From positions 1,779,001 to 1,843,000 of the forward strand of contig NZ_CP004372.1 of the NCBI RefSeq assembly GCF_000590925.1: DNA of 64,000 nucleotides, written 5' to 3'. The notes below the pieces were generated by a model. That model saw nothing but the letters and a program-made list of their open reading frames with translations. It made no database searches and was not told where the DNA came from. Below, piece after piece: positions 1 to 7,733 of the stretch (the first letter of the stretch is position 1; every line of letters begins with the position of its first letter). The position numbers were made by a program, and so were the translations under genes. This DNA comes from Roseibacterium elongatum DSM 19469 (GTDB taxonomy: Bacteria; Pseudomonadota; Alphaproteobacteria; Rhodobacterales; Rhodobacteraceae).

Positions 1-134
1 GTCGCGCCGGCCTTGGCGTCGTAATCGAGGACCGGGTCCACGATGGCGCCTTTCATGGTCTGGGGGTCGTGAAAGACGTATTGCCAGCTGCCCGTGGGTT
101 CGTCCCAGAAGGGTTTGACGATCGGGTTCGGCAT
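1..134 (-). CDS. MBL-fold metallo-hydrolase, N-terminal fragment
   Basis: Only the first 44 codons lie in the window; the gene runs off the left edge. The start is the ATG at 134-132, preceded on the minus strand by a purine-rich AAGGAAAGG site. The visible protein begins MPNPIVKPFWDEP and continues through a YVFHDP segment to AIVDPVLDYDAKAG. The phrase 'DPVLDYD.K.G' near the N terminus is typical of glyoxalase II-like / persulfide dioxygenase-like MBL proteins, where it precedes the metal-binding HxHxDH motif. That motif lies outside the window, so the substrate cannot be named. The family call is from the N-terminal pattern only. Confidence 0.6.
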   Translation of the reverse strand, partial: MPNPIVKPFWDEPTGSWQYVFHDPQTMKGAIVDPVLDYDAKAGA

Positions 135-236
135 GGGATGTCCCTTTCCTTGTCTTGGTCAATCTTTTGCAAAGCTAATGCACGGGCCGTGCTTTGGTTC
201 GCCCCATTCACGGGGTCGTGAAGGGGGCGCTTGCGG

Positions 237-881
237 TCAGAGCGCGCGGGTCGAGAAATACCAATCGACCGTGTTGTAGCCTTCGCCGGCGCGCGCGGCG
301 GCCTCTTCGGGGGTTTTGGGGGTGGGCACGATCACCTCGTCGCCGGGTTTCCAGTTTTCGGGCATGGCGCAGGCGTTTTCATCGGCGGTTTGCAGCGCGA
401 CCAGCAGGCGGTGGATTTCATCGACAGAGCGGCCGGCGTTCATCGGGTAGTAGACCATGGCGCGCAGCACGCCTTCGGGGTCGATGATGAAGGTGGCGCG
501 GACGGCGGCGGTATCGGACGCGCCGGGCTGGATCATGCCATAGGCCTGGGCCACGGCCATGTTCAGATCGGCGATGATCGGGAATTTGATCTCGACGCCG
601 AACTTCTCCTTGATGTTCAGCATCCAGGCGATGTGGCTGTAATGGCTGTCGATGGACAGGCCCAAAAGCTCGGTGTTCAGCGCGGTGAACTCATCCTGTT
701 TGCGCGCGAATGCGATGAACTCGGTGGTGCAAACGGGCGTGAAATCGGCCGGGTGCGAGAACAGGATCAGCCATTTGCCGCGGTAATCCTCGAGGCGTTT
801 CTGGCCGTGGGTGGTCGGCGCGTCAAAGGCCGGGGCGGTTTCGTTCAGGCGGGGGCCGGTGGGCTGGATCTGATCGGTCAT
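237..881 (-). CDS. Peroxiredoxin (1-Cys/Prx6-like)
   Basis: A 214-residue thiol peroxidase that reduces hydrogen peroxide and organic hydroperoxides in the cytoplasm. The peroxidatic cysteine is C51 in the motif HPADFTPVCTTE; the later PMNAGRSVDEIHR and ENWKPGD segments are typical of the long Prx6-like class. There is one further Cys in DENACAMPENW, so a resolving role for it cannot be excluded. I chose the ATG at 881-879 because a GGAGA site lies upstream; an in-frame extension to 953 has no such site and would enter the promoter region. It is divergent from an OxyR-like regulator, which suggests peroxide-responsive control. Confidence 0.93.
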   Translation of the reverse strand: MTDQIQPTGPRLNETAPAFDAPTTHGQKRLEDYRGKWLILFSHPADFTPVCTTEFIAFARKQDEFTALNTELLGLSIDSHYSHIAWMLNIKEKFGVEIKFPIIADLNMAVAQAYGMIQPGASDTAAVRATFIIDPEGVLRAMVYYPMNAGRSVDEIHRLLVALQTADENACAMPENWKPGDEVIVPTPKTPEEAAARAGEGYNTVDWYFSTRAL

Positions 882-990
882 CTCTGTCTCCGTCGGGGTT
901 GGTGCGTTGCGATGAGGCAGAGATAGTGGCTGGCGAATGAGAGGTGAAATCAATTAAAAAGCTATCAGATATAGAAAAAGGCGATATAAC
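882..990. promoter_or_regulatory. Divergent peroxiredoxin/oxyR-like control region
   Basis: This 109-bp gap separates two divergent starts. It holds two copies of ATAG-N7-CGA(A/T): at 923-937 and 971-985, 48 bp apart. CTATCAGATATAG at 962-974 is an inverted repeat. OxyR half-sites are ATAG-N7-CTAT-like, so these are plausible operator elements; this is inference. The region is much more AT-rich than its surroundings. Confidence 0.5.
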
Positions 991-1890
991 ATGGTGACGC
1001 TGCGCCAGCTTAGGTTTCTCACCGCCGTGGCCGATCATCTGAATTTTTCCCGTGCGGCCGAGGCGTGTTTCGTGACCCAGCCGACGCTGAGCGCCGGGAT
1101 CAAGGAGATGGAGGCGCGCCTGGGCGTGCAACTGGTCGAACGGACGCGGCGTAGCGTGATGCTGACCCCCCTGGGCGAAGAGATCGCGGCCCGCGGGCGG
1201 CGCCTGCTGCTGGAGGCCGAGGAGATCGACAAGCTGGCCGAGGCGCATCTGCGCCCCGATGAGGGGGCGTTACGGCTGGGGGCGATCCCCACGATCGGGC
1301 CCTACCTGATCCCGCCCGCCCTGCCGGCGTTGCGCGGGGCGTTTCCAAAGCTCAAGATCTACTTGCGCGAGGAAATCACCGACAGCCTGATCGCCGGGTT
1401 GGGCGAGGGGCGGCTTGACGTGATCCTGATCGCGCTGCCCTTCGAGATCGGATCGCTCGATCACATGGCCTTGTTCGAAGATGGCTATCAACTGGCCACG
1501 CCGCCCGGCCCGATGGCCGCTTCGGGCCCCGAGGCGCTTGGCCTTGGCGGGCAGGTGATGCTGCTGGAAAAGGGTCACTGCCTGCAACGCCACGCGCTGC
1601 AGGCCTTTCCCGACCGGCATCTGGAACGGGACGAAAGCTTTTCTGCCACCAGCCTGACGACCCTGATCGCCATGGTGTCCGAGGGGTTGGGCATCACCCT
1701 GTTGCCGAACCTTGCCGTTGACGCGGGCGTGGCGGCGGGCGGGGCGGTGACCTTGACGCCCCTGCCCGAGGCGTGCCCGAGGCAGGTCGTTCTGGCCTGG
1801 CGCAAGACGAGCGCGCGCAAGGACGTGTTCCGCCGGATCGGGCGCATCCTGACCCAGACCCGGCACCAGATGGACCCGGGCGGCCGGTGA
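991..1890 (+). CDS. LysR-family regulator, OxyR-like, lacking the second redox cysteine
   Basis: A 299-residue LysR-type regulator. Residues 1-60 form the winged helix (LRQLRFLTAVADHLNFSRAA), followed by the effector domain. The effector domain has the OxyR signature LLEKGHCLQRHAL. C197 matches the peroxide-sensing Cys199 of E. coli OxyR, but the position of Cys208 (nine residues on) is F206, followed by Pro. A disulfide of the classical type is therefore not possible. Its place divergent from a peroxiredoxin supports a role in peroxide response. The start ATG is preceded by AAAAAGG. Whether it senses peroxide through a single cysteine, or another signal, is not known. Confidence 0.85.
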   Translation: MVTLRQLRFLTAVADHLNFSRAAEACFVTQPTLSAGIKEMEARLGVQLVERTRRSVMLTPLGEEIAARGRRLLLEAEEIDKLAEAHLRPDEGALRLGAIPTIGPYLIPPALPALRGAFPKLKIYLREEITDSLIAGLGEGRLDVILIALPFEIGSLDHMALFEDGYQLATPPGPMAASGPEALGLGGQVMLLEKGHCLQRHALQAFPDRHLERDESFSATSLTTLIAMVSEGLGITLLPNLAVDAGVAAGGAVTLTPLPEACPRQVVLAWRKTSARKDVFRRIGRILTQTRHQMDPGGR

Positions 1891-2141
1891 CCCGGTCATG
1901 CGGCTGGAGGATGGGTCAGATCGCCGACGAGGTCGTTGCTTTCGCCTCGCGTCTTCTGTGCGCGACCCTGTTGTCGCGGCATGGTGGACACGGAAAAGGG
2001 TGACGAAAACCCCACAGCGCACAGGGGGGGCAGCGGCGGCAGTGGTGACTTTTCTTGCCTTGTGGACCCGTGCAGCACTATTTTTGCCACAATCATCCGC
2101 CACCAAGCGCGGAAAGAATAAAAGAAACACGAGGCATGGTG

Positions 2142-3147
2142 ATGGCAGGACAAGGCCCCTGGGCGGCCCCCTTCTTCTATGCGGTCACGTTTGTGGTGGC
2201 GGCGGGCGCGGCACAGGCCGACGGCTTTTCGACCGAGGCGCCGCAGGTCGATCCTGCGGTGACGGCGCAGCCACTCGACCCTGACGAGGGCCGGCGCATC
2301 CTGGGTGTGGTGCGCATTTTCGACAATGACTGGTACGGCATCCCGGTGGGTGACCGCTACGATCGCTGGCAGACGGGCAGTTTCGCCGTTTCGCTGCTGC
2401 ACGGCGACCCGTGGCGGGACGCCCTGCCGGATCGCCCCTTCGAGCTGATGGAATATCGTCTGCGCGGACAGGTGATTGCCCCTGACAACCTGGCGGCCCC
2501 CATGCCTGGCGACAGGCCCTATGCCTCGAGCTGGTGGCTGGGTGCGGCCACCCATTTCGGATGGCAGGGCTTTGACATCGCCGCGGGGGCGGATGTGGTC
2601 ATGGTCGGTCAGCAGACGGGGCTGATGCGATTGCATAGCCATGTGCACGAGTTTTTCGGCAACAACCCGGTCGATATCGACGCGTTCGAGATCGATGACG
2701 GGGTCTATCTGCACGGCCGTCTCGAAGTGTCGCGCAATTTCGAATTCGATCGGTTCGCCTTGCGCCCCTTCGTCGCCGTTCAGGCGGGGGTCGAGACCCT
2801 GGCCCGCGCAGGGGTCGACCTGACCTTCGGCAATCTGGGGGCAGGGGGGCGTGCGCCTGCGCGACGAGGTCACCGGCCAGCGGATCGCGGGGCTCAACTC
2901 GGCCGAAACCCTGGGCGGTTGGTCCTTTCTGTTCGGGGGCGACATGGCATACATCAGCGACTCGGTCTTTCTGCCCGAGGACCGTGGCGCGCCCCTGGAA
3001 GAGGTCCGCCATCGTCTGCGGGCCGGCGTGAACTACGGGATCGGCGACAGCAATTTCTTCTACGGCGTCACCTACCTGTCCGAGGAATTCGAGGCCCAGC
3101 CGGCGGGCCAGGTCGTGGGAACGCTGTCCATCGACATCCGGTTCTAA
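2142..3147 (+). pseudogene. LpxR-like lipid A deacylase family (DUF2219), frameshifted
   Basis: An outer-membrane protein of the LpxR/DUF2219 family, whose known members remove the 3'-acyloxyacyl chain of lipid A. A signal peptide ends near AQADG. The conserved Asn-Asp motif (RIFDNDWYG), the RWQTGSFAVSL strand and the HSHVHEFFG histidine region are all present. The reading frame breaks at a run of six G (2844-2849); removing one G restores a 334-residue protein ending in the aromatic-terminated strand GTLSIDIRF, as expected for an outer-membrane barrel. I prefer the ATG at 2142 over 2136 because GAGG at 2131-2134 is then seven bases away. Given similar breaks elsewhere, a sequence error is more likely than true gene loss. 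Confidence 0.7.
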
Positions 3148-3167
3148 ACCCGAAACGCCGGCGCCGA

Positions 3168-3199
3168 TGCGAATCAGCGGCTTCACAGGCTGATTCGCA
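3168..3199. repeat. 11-bp inverted repeat, possible terminator
   Basis: TGCGAATCAGC (3168-3178) and GCTGATTCGCA (3189-3199) pair perfectly around a 10-base loop, 21 bases after the LpxR-like stop. There is no U-run, so it may be a weak terminator or a protein site. Each arm contains a GANTC sequence, the target of the CcrM methylase in alphaproteobacteria. Confidence 0.5.
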
Positions 3200-3263
3200 C
3201 ATGCTAGGTTGCCCCGCATAACGCCGGACAACCGGCGAAGAACAGAACCTATGAGGCGGGGCA

Positions 3264-4349
3264 ATGGGCACGGGCTTGCGGGGCGCGTTCATGTTGGCAT
3301 GGGCGCAAACCTGGATCGAAGGATTACCGGCAGAACCAAATCAAGAACTGGCCGAGGGGATGACATGGCGCTGGCACGGCCGCGCCCTGCCACTGGAAGG
3401 CGACGGCGCCGCCCTCATGCTCTCCGCCAGCCGGGATCACGAAGAGCTCCGTGCGCGTGCGGCGCGGGTGGTGAGGAAACTCCTCCAGCACCCTGCGCGC
3501 AGCCCCGCCGACCTTTCCGACGACCCCGAGGATCCGCTTTTGTCGGGCGGGTTCATCGTCTCTGACGGCGCCGGCTTTTTCACGGCCGTTCCCGTTCCGG
3601 TCGAGGATGGCGCCACGCCGATCCTGATGTTTCCCGATGGCCTGCCCGCCCCCGGCCGCGACCACACCATCATCGCCCGGTCCGAGCGGTTCGTGCCGCA
3701 GGACCGTCAGGCGGCGGCATCGGTCATCTGTTTCACGCCCGGCACCCGTCTGCGCACCGAGCAGGGCGAGGCCGCCATCGAGGATCTGGGGCCGGGCGAC
3801 CGCATCCTGACCCGTGACGACGGCCCGCAAGAGGTAATCTGGAGCGGGAACCGCCGCATGTCGGGCGCCCGCCTTTTCGCCATGCCTGACCAGCGCCCTA
3901 TCCGTCTGCGGGCCGGGGCCTTGGGCGTGGACCGGCCCGACGCCGATCTGGTGGTCAGCCCGGAACACCGGATTCTGGTGGGGGGGGCGGCCTCGCGCGA
4001 TCTGTGGGGCGAGCCCGAGGTGCTTGTGCGGGCCGCGGACCTTGTGGGCGATACGCGGGTGACCGTCGATCATTCGCTGCGGGAAACCTATTACATTCAC
4101 CTCATGCTCGACCGTCATCAGGTCGTCTGGGCCAACGGCCTCGAGGTCGAGACCTTTCATCCCGGTTTCATGGGGCTCGATCACCTGAGCCGGTTGCAGC
4201 GCGACTGCCTGCTGGACATGCGCCCCGAGCTGGAGGCCGACCCCCACGCCTATGGCGCGCCAGCGCGCCGCGCGCTGACCCAGGCCGAGGCGGCGATCCT
4301 GCTGGAGGGCGCCCGCATGCGCCCCGGCGCCGTACGCACGGCGGCCTAG
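3264..4349 (+). CDS. Hint-domain protein
   Basis: A 361-residue protein with a Hedgehog/intein-type (Hint) module of the Hint_2 kind that is common in Rhodobacterales. The module begins at C156 in VICFTPGTRLRTEQG, runs through the IEDLGPGDRILTRD strand and the block-B like VVSPEHRILVGG, and ends in the VWANGLEVETFHPGF region. Residues 1-150 match no domain I recognise, and no signal peptide is evident. The Cys-to-His pattern suggests autoprocessing at C156, but there is no C-terminal extein with a clear nucleophile, so activity is uncertain. GAGG lies seven bases before the ATG. Confidence 0.8.
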   Translation: MGTGLRGAFMLAWAQTWIEGLPAEPNQELAEGMTWRWHGRALPLEGDGAALMLSASRDHEELRARAARVVRKLLQHPARSPADLSDDPEDPLLSGGFIVSDGAGFFTAVPVPVEDGATPILMFPDGLPAPGRDHTIIARSERFVPQDRQAAASVICFTPGTRLRTEQGEAAIEDLGPGDRILTRDDGPQEVIWSGNRRMSGARLFAMPDQRPIRLRAGALGVDRPDADLVVSPEHRILVGGAASRDLWGEPEVLVRAADLVGDTRVTVDHSLRETYYIHLMLDRHQVVWANGLEVETFHPGFMGLDHLSRLQRDCLLDMRPELEADPHAYGAPARRALTQAEAAILLEGARMRPGAVRTAA

Positions 4350-4372
4350 GCGACGGCCGGACGCCCCGGCCA

Positions 4373-4400
4373 TTGACACCTGCACACCAAGGTGTAAAAG
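4373..4400 (+). promoter_or_regulatory. Probable rpsD promoter with overlapping palindrome
   Basis: A perfect TTGACA box (4373-4378) is followed at 16 bp by TAAAAG (4395-4400). Between them lies the palindrome ACACC-AA-GGTGT (4384-4395). The position, about 160 bp before rpsD, fits a long 5' leader. The palindrome could be an operator; that part is inference. Confidence 0.55.
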
Positions 4401-4409
4401 CGCGCCTCA

Positions 4410-4541
4410 ACCCCGGTCGTTCAGGCCGGGGTCTTCATTTGGTGTTGGCGGCCCCCGCGAGGGGAAGCCTGTCGGGCCCCGGACCCCGTCCGGATAAGTC
4501 CAAAGGACAACGCCCTTCACTTGCGCCCCATCCGGGGCCCC
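4410..4541 (+). promoter_or_regulatory. rpsD: Structured rpsD leader
   Basis: The leader contains a terminator-like hairpin (ACCCCGG 4410-4416 with CCGGGGT 4426-4432, then CTTCATTT). It also contains a long-range helix, GGGCCCCGG (4474-4482) with CCGGGGCCC (4532-4540), that ends 20 bases before the start codon. Ribosomal protein S4 autoregulates its own mRNA in several bacteria, so a binding or attenuation role is plausible but unproved here. Confidence 0.45.
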
Positions 4542-4560
4542 TATCGAAGGAGATCAGACG

Positions 4561-5181
4561 GTGACCAAACGCACCTCTGCCAAGTACAAGATCGACCGCC
4601 GCATGGGCGAAAACATCTGGGGCCGCGCCAAGTCGCCGGTCAACCGCCGCGAATACGGCCCCGGCCAGCACGGCCAGCGCCGCAAGGGCAAGATGTCGGA
4701 TTTCGGCCTGCAGCTGCGCGCCAAGCAGAAACTCAAGGGCTACTACGGCGATCTGACCGAAAAGCAGTTCCGCCGCATCTACGCCGAGGCCGAGCGCCTG
4801 CGCGGCGACACCGGTGAACAGCTGATCGGCCTGCTCGAGCGTCGCCTCGACGCCGTCGTCTACCGTGCCAAATTCGTGCCGACCGTTTTCGCCGCACGCC
4901 AGTTCGTGAACCACGGCCATGTTCTGGTGAACGGCAAGCGCGTCAACATCCCCTCCTACCGCGTGCAGGAAGGCGACGTGATCGAGGTGCGCGAAAAGTC
5001 CAAGCAGATGGCGCTGGTCCTCGAAGCCAGCCAACTGCCCGAGCGTGACGTGCCCGACTATCTCGACGTCGACCATTCCAAGATGACCGCAAGCTTCGTG
5101 CGCACCCCCGGCCTGGCCGATGTGCCCTACCCGGTCCATATGGAGCCGAACCTGGTCATCGAATACTACGCGCAGAACTAA
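4561..5181 (+). CDS. rpsD: 30S ribosomal protein S4
   Basis: A 206-residue primary 16S rRNA-binding protein of the small subunit body. The N-terminal region has the expected [14 protein letters not shown] and [16 protein letters not shown] segments; residues about 95-160 form the S4 RNA-binding domain ([34 protein letters not shown]). The start is GTG with an AAGGAG site six to nine bases upstream. The length and full sequence agree with alphaproteobacterial S4. It stands alone rather than in the alpha operon, as is usual in this class, with its own promoter, leader and terminator. Confidence 0.98.
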   Translation: MTKRTSAKYKIDRRMGENIWGRAKSPVNRREYGPGQHGQRRKGKMSDFGLQLRAKQKLKGYYGDLTEKQFRRIYAEAERLRGDTGEQLIGLLERRLDAVVYRAKFVPTVFAARQFVNHGHVLVNGKRVNIPSYRVQEGDVIEVREKSKQMALVLEASQLPERDVPDYLDVDHSKMTASFVRTPGLADVPYPVHMEPNLVIEYYAQN

Positions 5182-5203
5182 GGTTCGCGCCAATCCGAAT
5201 GAC

Positions 5204-5232
5204 AAAAGGCCGCCCGCCCGGGCGGCCTTTTT
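5204..5232 (+). terminator. Intrinsic terminator of rpsD
   Basis: AAAAGGCCGCCC (5204-5215) pairs perfectly with GGGCGGCCTTTT (5220-5231) around a four-base loop, 23 bases after the rpsD stop, and ends in a five-base T-run. The following 240 bases, up to the hydrogenase stop at 5473, hold no gene that I can support. Confidence 0.93.
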
Positions 5233-5472
5233 CGTGTGGTGGATGGCCTTGGGGGGCGGCGCTTTTTGCTTGGTGCCGATAACCCCCGCGCAGGCCGAAA
5301 GTGAGACCGGTCGACGCTCATGTGCCCCAAGTGACATGCGCGCACCCCGTGGCCTTGCAAGGCGCGCGGATGACCATCATCGAAAGACTGGCCGCCCGGC
5401 TGGGCCCCTTGCCTACGACATGCTCGGGTGGCGCGGGTGATCATCCAGCCATCCCCAACCCGCGCCTTGGCC

Positions 5473-7545
5473 TCATAGAACGTGACGTGTCAGGCGCTTG
5501 ATTGCCGGGTTTGGCTTTTGTGGATCATCCGAAGGGCAGGTTTCGACCTCAAAGCGGCAGCGGCTGCCATCCGGGGCCAGAACGGTCAGGTCCTCGGGGT
5601 CGGCGGCGGACTCCATCACATGGCGCGCGAATTGGGCGCCATAGCCGCGCGGCGGCAGCACGGAGGCGATGAACGCCTCGATCGCCTCGGCGCCCACGAT
5701 CTCACCGAAGGGCGAGGCGGTGGACCAGACGGCGTCCGGATGGAACAGGCGGGCCGCCGCCGGCCCGTCGCGTCGGTCGACGCAATCGAGAAACTGCATC
5801 AGCAGGGCACGCGGGCTCTGACGGGCCGCATAGCGGGTATGGAGTAGCTGATGTGCCGCCGGAGAGTTCGGCGCGCCAAGCTCGGTCGCATAGAGGGTCT
5901 GGACGTCGGTGTTCTCGTGCGACCGGCGACGCGGCGCTTGCGCGTCGACCGCGTAGATCGACCTCGCGCGTTTTTCGAGGATGTGCGGGTCCAGCGACTT
6001 CGGCTCTCCACCACCGCCCAGGCAGCCGCCGACACAGGCCATGACCTCGATGGCGACGAACTCGTCGCGCCAGGTGTCTTCCTCCAATAGCCGTTGCGCC
6101 GCAGCGATGCCGTTGCAGACGGCCACCGTGCCGACACCGGGAATGGTGGCCGTTTTCACGCCCCTGCGCACGCCCCGTAACGCTTCCCACTCCAATGGCA
6201 GGGACTCGTCCGCGCCCTGCAGATGGGTCGCGGTGCGCACCATTGCCTCCATCACGCCGCCCGATGCGCCAAAGATCTGCGCCGCGCCGGTGCTTTCGCC
6301 CAGCGGGCTGTCGAACGCGCCATCCTCGGGCAATGCGCCGAAGGCGATCCCGCGCGTTCGGATCATCCTTGCCAACTCCCGTGTCGTCAGCACGTGATCC
6401 ACGTCGCCCGACATGCCGGGGCGTTGGGCCTCGTCCTTTTTCGCCGTGCAGGGCATGACGCTGACGACATAGGGTTCCGCGGTGCCCGAGGCGAAATCCC
6501 CCCCGAGCGCCCGGGCGAACATGCCGCGCTTGGCGATGGCCCCGTGCATTTGCTGGGGGGATTTGGTCGTGCTCAGATGCGGCAGCAGATCGGGGCGGTT
6601 CAGTTCGACCCAGTTCACCCAGCCCGGGCAGCAGGAGGTGAACAGCGGCAGGTCCTTTCCGCCGCGAATGCGCGCAAGCAGTTCCGAGCCTTCCTCCATG
6701 ATCGTCAGATCGGCGGCGAAATTGGTGTCGAACACAAAATCGAAGCCGAGCGCGCGCAGCGCATTGATCAGGCGGCCGGTGCTGACCGTTCCCGGGGCAA
6801 GGCCGAACTCTTCGCTGATGGCCACGCGGGTGGCCGGCGCCACCTGCACGACCGAGACACGGCGATGGCCATCGAGCGTGCGCAAAACCTCGTGCCAATG
6901 CGGCGCTTCGATCAGGGCCCCGACCGGGCAGACAAGGGTACATTGCCCGCAGGAAATGCACTTGGTTCGACCCAGCGGCTGGTCGAACACGGTGACGGGG
7001 TGCCGGTCAAATCCGCGTTGCGCGAAGCCGATCACGTTCTGGTCCTGCACCGCGTCACCGCACACCTCGGCGCAGAGCCCGCATTCGATGCATTTGGACA
7101 GATCGCGCCAGATGCTGGGCGAGGTATGGTCCGACGCCATGGTATCGGGGCCATCCGCCGGACCCGCGGGGACCTTGGGCCAGAACTCGTCCCATTGGTT
7201 TTCGCTGACAAGCCGCTGAAGCTGACACGCCCCGTTCACTTCGCAGCGCATGCAGTCATTCGGGTGGCGCGCCAAGAGCCATTGCGCATCGGCCAGGCGA
7301 AAGGCCTGCAATGCATTGGAGTCGGTGGTCACGACATCACCATCCCGCGCCAGGGTTCTGCAGGCCGGCTGCGGGCGGTCGGCGCCGTCGATCTCGACAA
7401 GGCACATGCGGCAGACGGCCTTGGCCGGAAGGCCGGGGTAGTGACACAGGGTCGGCACATGCACGCCCGCCGCCCGCGCAGCGTCCAGAAGGCTGCTGCC
7501 TTCTGCACAGTCCACCTGCCGCCCGTTCACCGAAAGCGTGATCAT
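5473..7545 (-). CDS. hydA: [FeFe]-hydrogenase, modular, with C-terminal NTF2/SnoaL-like domain
   Basis: A 690-residue enzyme for reversible H2 oxidation/proton reduction. Domains: [2Fe-2S] (C34, C45, C48, C62); His-ligated [4Fe-4S] (H94, C98, C101, C107); two [4Fe-4S] (C152/155/158/162 and C196/199/202/206); H domain with motifs FTSCCPGWV, MPCTAKKDE and EVMACVGGCLGGGGEP giving ligands C306, C366, C504, C508. The proton-path residues C305, E285, E288 and S325 and the active-site M364, K369 and M502 are kept. Residues about 525-575 form the small-subunit-like tail (SHENTDVQTLY, LLHTRYAAR). Residues about 580-690 are an added NTF2/SnoaL-like domain. A strong GAGGAGG site precedes the ATG. No HydE, HydF or HydG maturase is in the window. 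Confidence 0.95.
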   Translation of the reverse strand: MITLSVNGRQVDCAEGSSLLDAARAAGVHVPTLCHYPGLPAKAVCRMCLVEIDGADRPQPACRTLARDGDVVTTDSNALQAFRLADAQWLLARHPNDCMRCEVNGACQLQRLVSENQWDEFWPKVPAGPADGPDTMASDHTSPSIWRDLSKCIECGLCAEVCGDAVQDQNVIGFAQRGFDRHPVTVFDQPLGRTKCISCGQCTLVCPVGALIEAPHWHEVLRTLDGHRRVSVVQVAPATRVAISEEFGLAPGTVSTGRLINALRALGFDFVFDTNFAADLTIMEEGSELLARIRGGKDLPLFTSCCPGWVNWVELNRPDLLPHLSTTKSPQQMHGAIAKRGMFARALGGDFASGTAEPYVVSVMPCTAKKDEAQRPGMSGDVDHVLTTRELARMIRTRGIAFGALPEDGAFDSPLGESTGAAQIFGASGGVMEAMVRTATHLQGADESLPLEWEALRGVRRGVKTATIPGVGTVAVCNGIAAAQRLLEEDTWRDEFVAIEVMACVGGCLGGGGEPKSLDPHILEKRARSIYAVDAQAPRRRSHENTDVQTLYATELGAPNSPAAHQLLHTRYAARQSPRALLMQFLDCVDRRDGPAAARLFHPDAVWSTASPFGEIVGAEAIEAFIASVLPPRGYGAQFARHVMESAADPEDLTVLAPDGSRCRFEVETCPSDDPQKPNPAIKRLTRHVL

Positions 7546-7592
7546 TCGGCGTCACCTCCTCACGGGGGCAGTCATACCAGAATTTCACCGCC

Positions 7593-7667
7593 GCAACAGG
7601 GCGTCGGCCCCCCTGTTGCCCAGCGTCGGTCGCATGGTGCATGGCGCGATGGCCCCAAAAGGCCATC
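7593..7667. promoter_or_regulatory. Divergent hydrogenase/MFS control region with two inverted repeats
   Basis: Between the two divergent starts lie GCAACAGGG-N9-CCCTGTTGC (7593-7619) and GATGGCC-N6-GGCCATC (7648-7667), both perfect. The first has the size and symmetry of a dimeric regulator site. No FNR-type TTGAT-N4-ATCAA box is visible between 7546 and 7733. The regulator is unknown. Confidence 0.45.
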
Positions 7668-7733
7668 CCTCTCTGCGTCAGCGCACAGACATACCCCTCG
7701 TCAGGCGATGCGTTTCGGCGTATCTGCACGGGG

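Noticed and set aside
4004..4564. A 186-codon plus-strand frame between the Hint gene and rpsD
   Set aside because: It overlaps the Hint gene in another frame and crosses the rpsD promoter and leader. It is Arg/Gly/Pro-rich with no motif.
5178..5444. An 88-codon minus-strand frame after rpsD
   Set aside because: It runs through the rpsD terminator, has a biased composition and has no ribosome site.
7320..7545. NADH-quinone oxidoreductase subunit G or formate dehydrogenase as the identity of the 5473-7545 gene
   Set aside because: The N-terminal Fe-S domains are shared with those families, but the three H-cluster motifs are specific for [FeFe]-hydrogenase and no molybdopterin domain is present.
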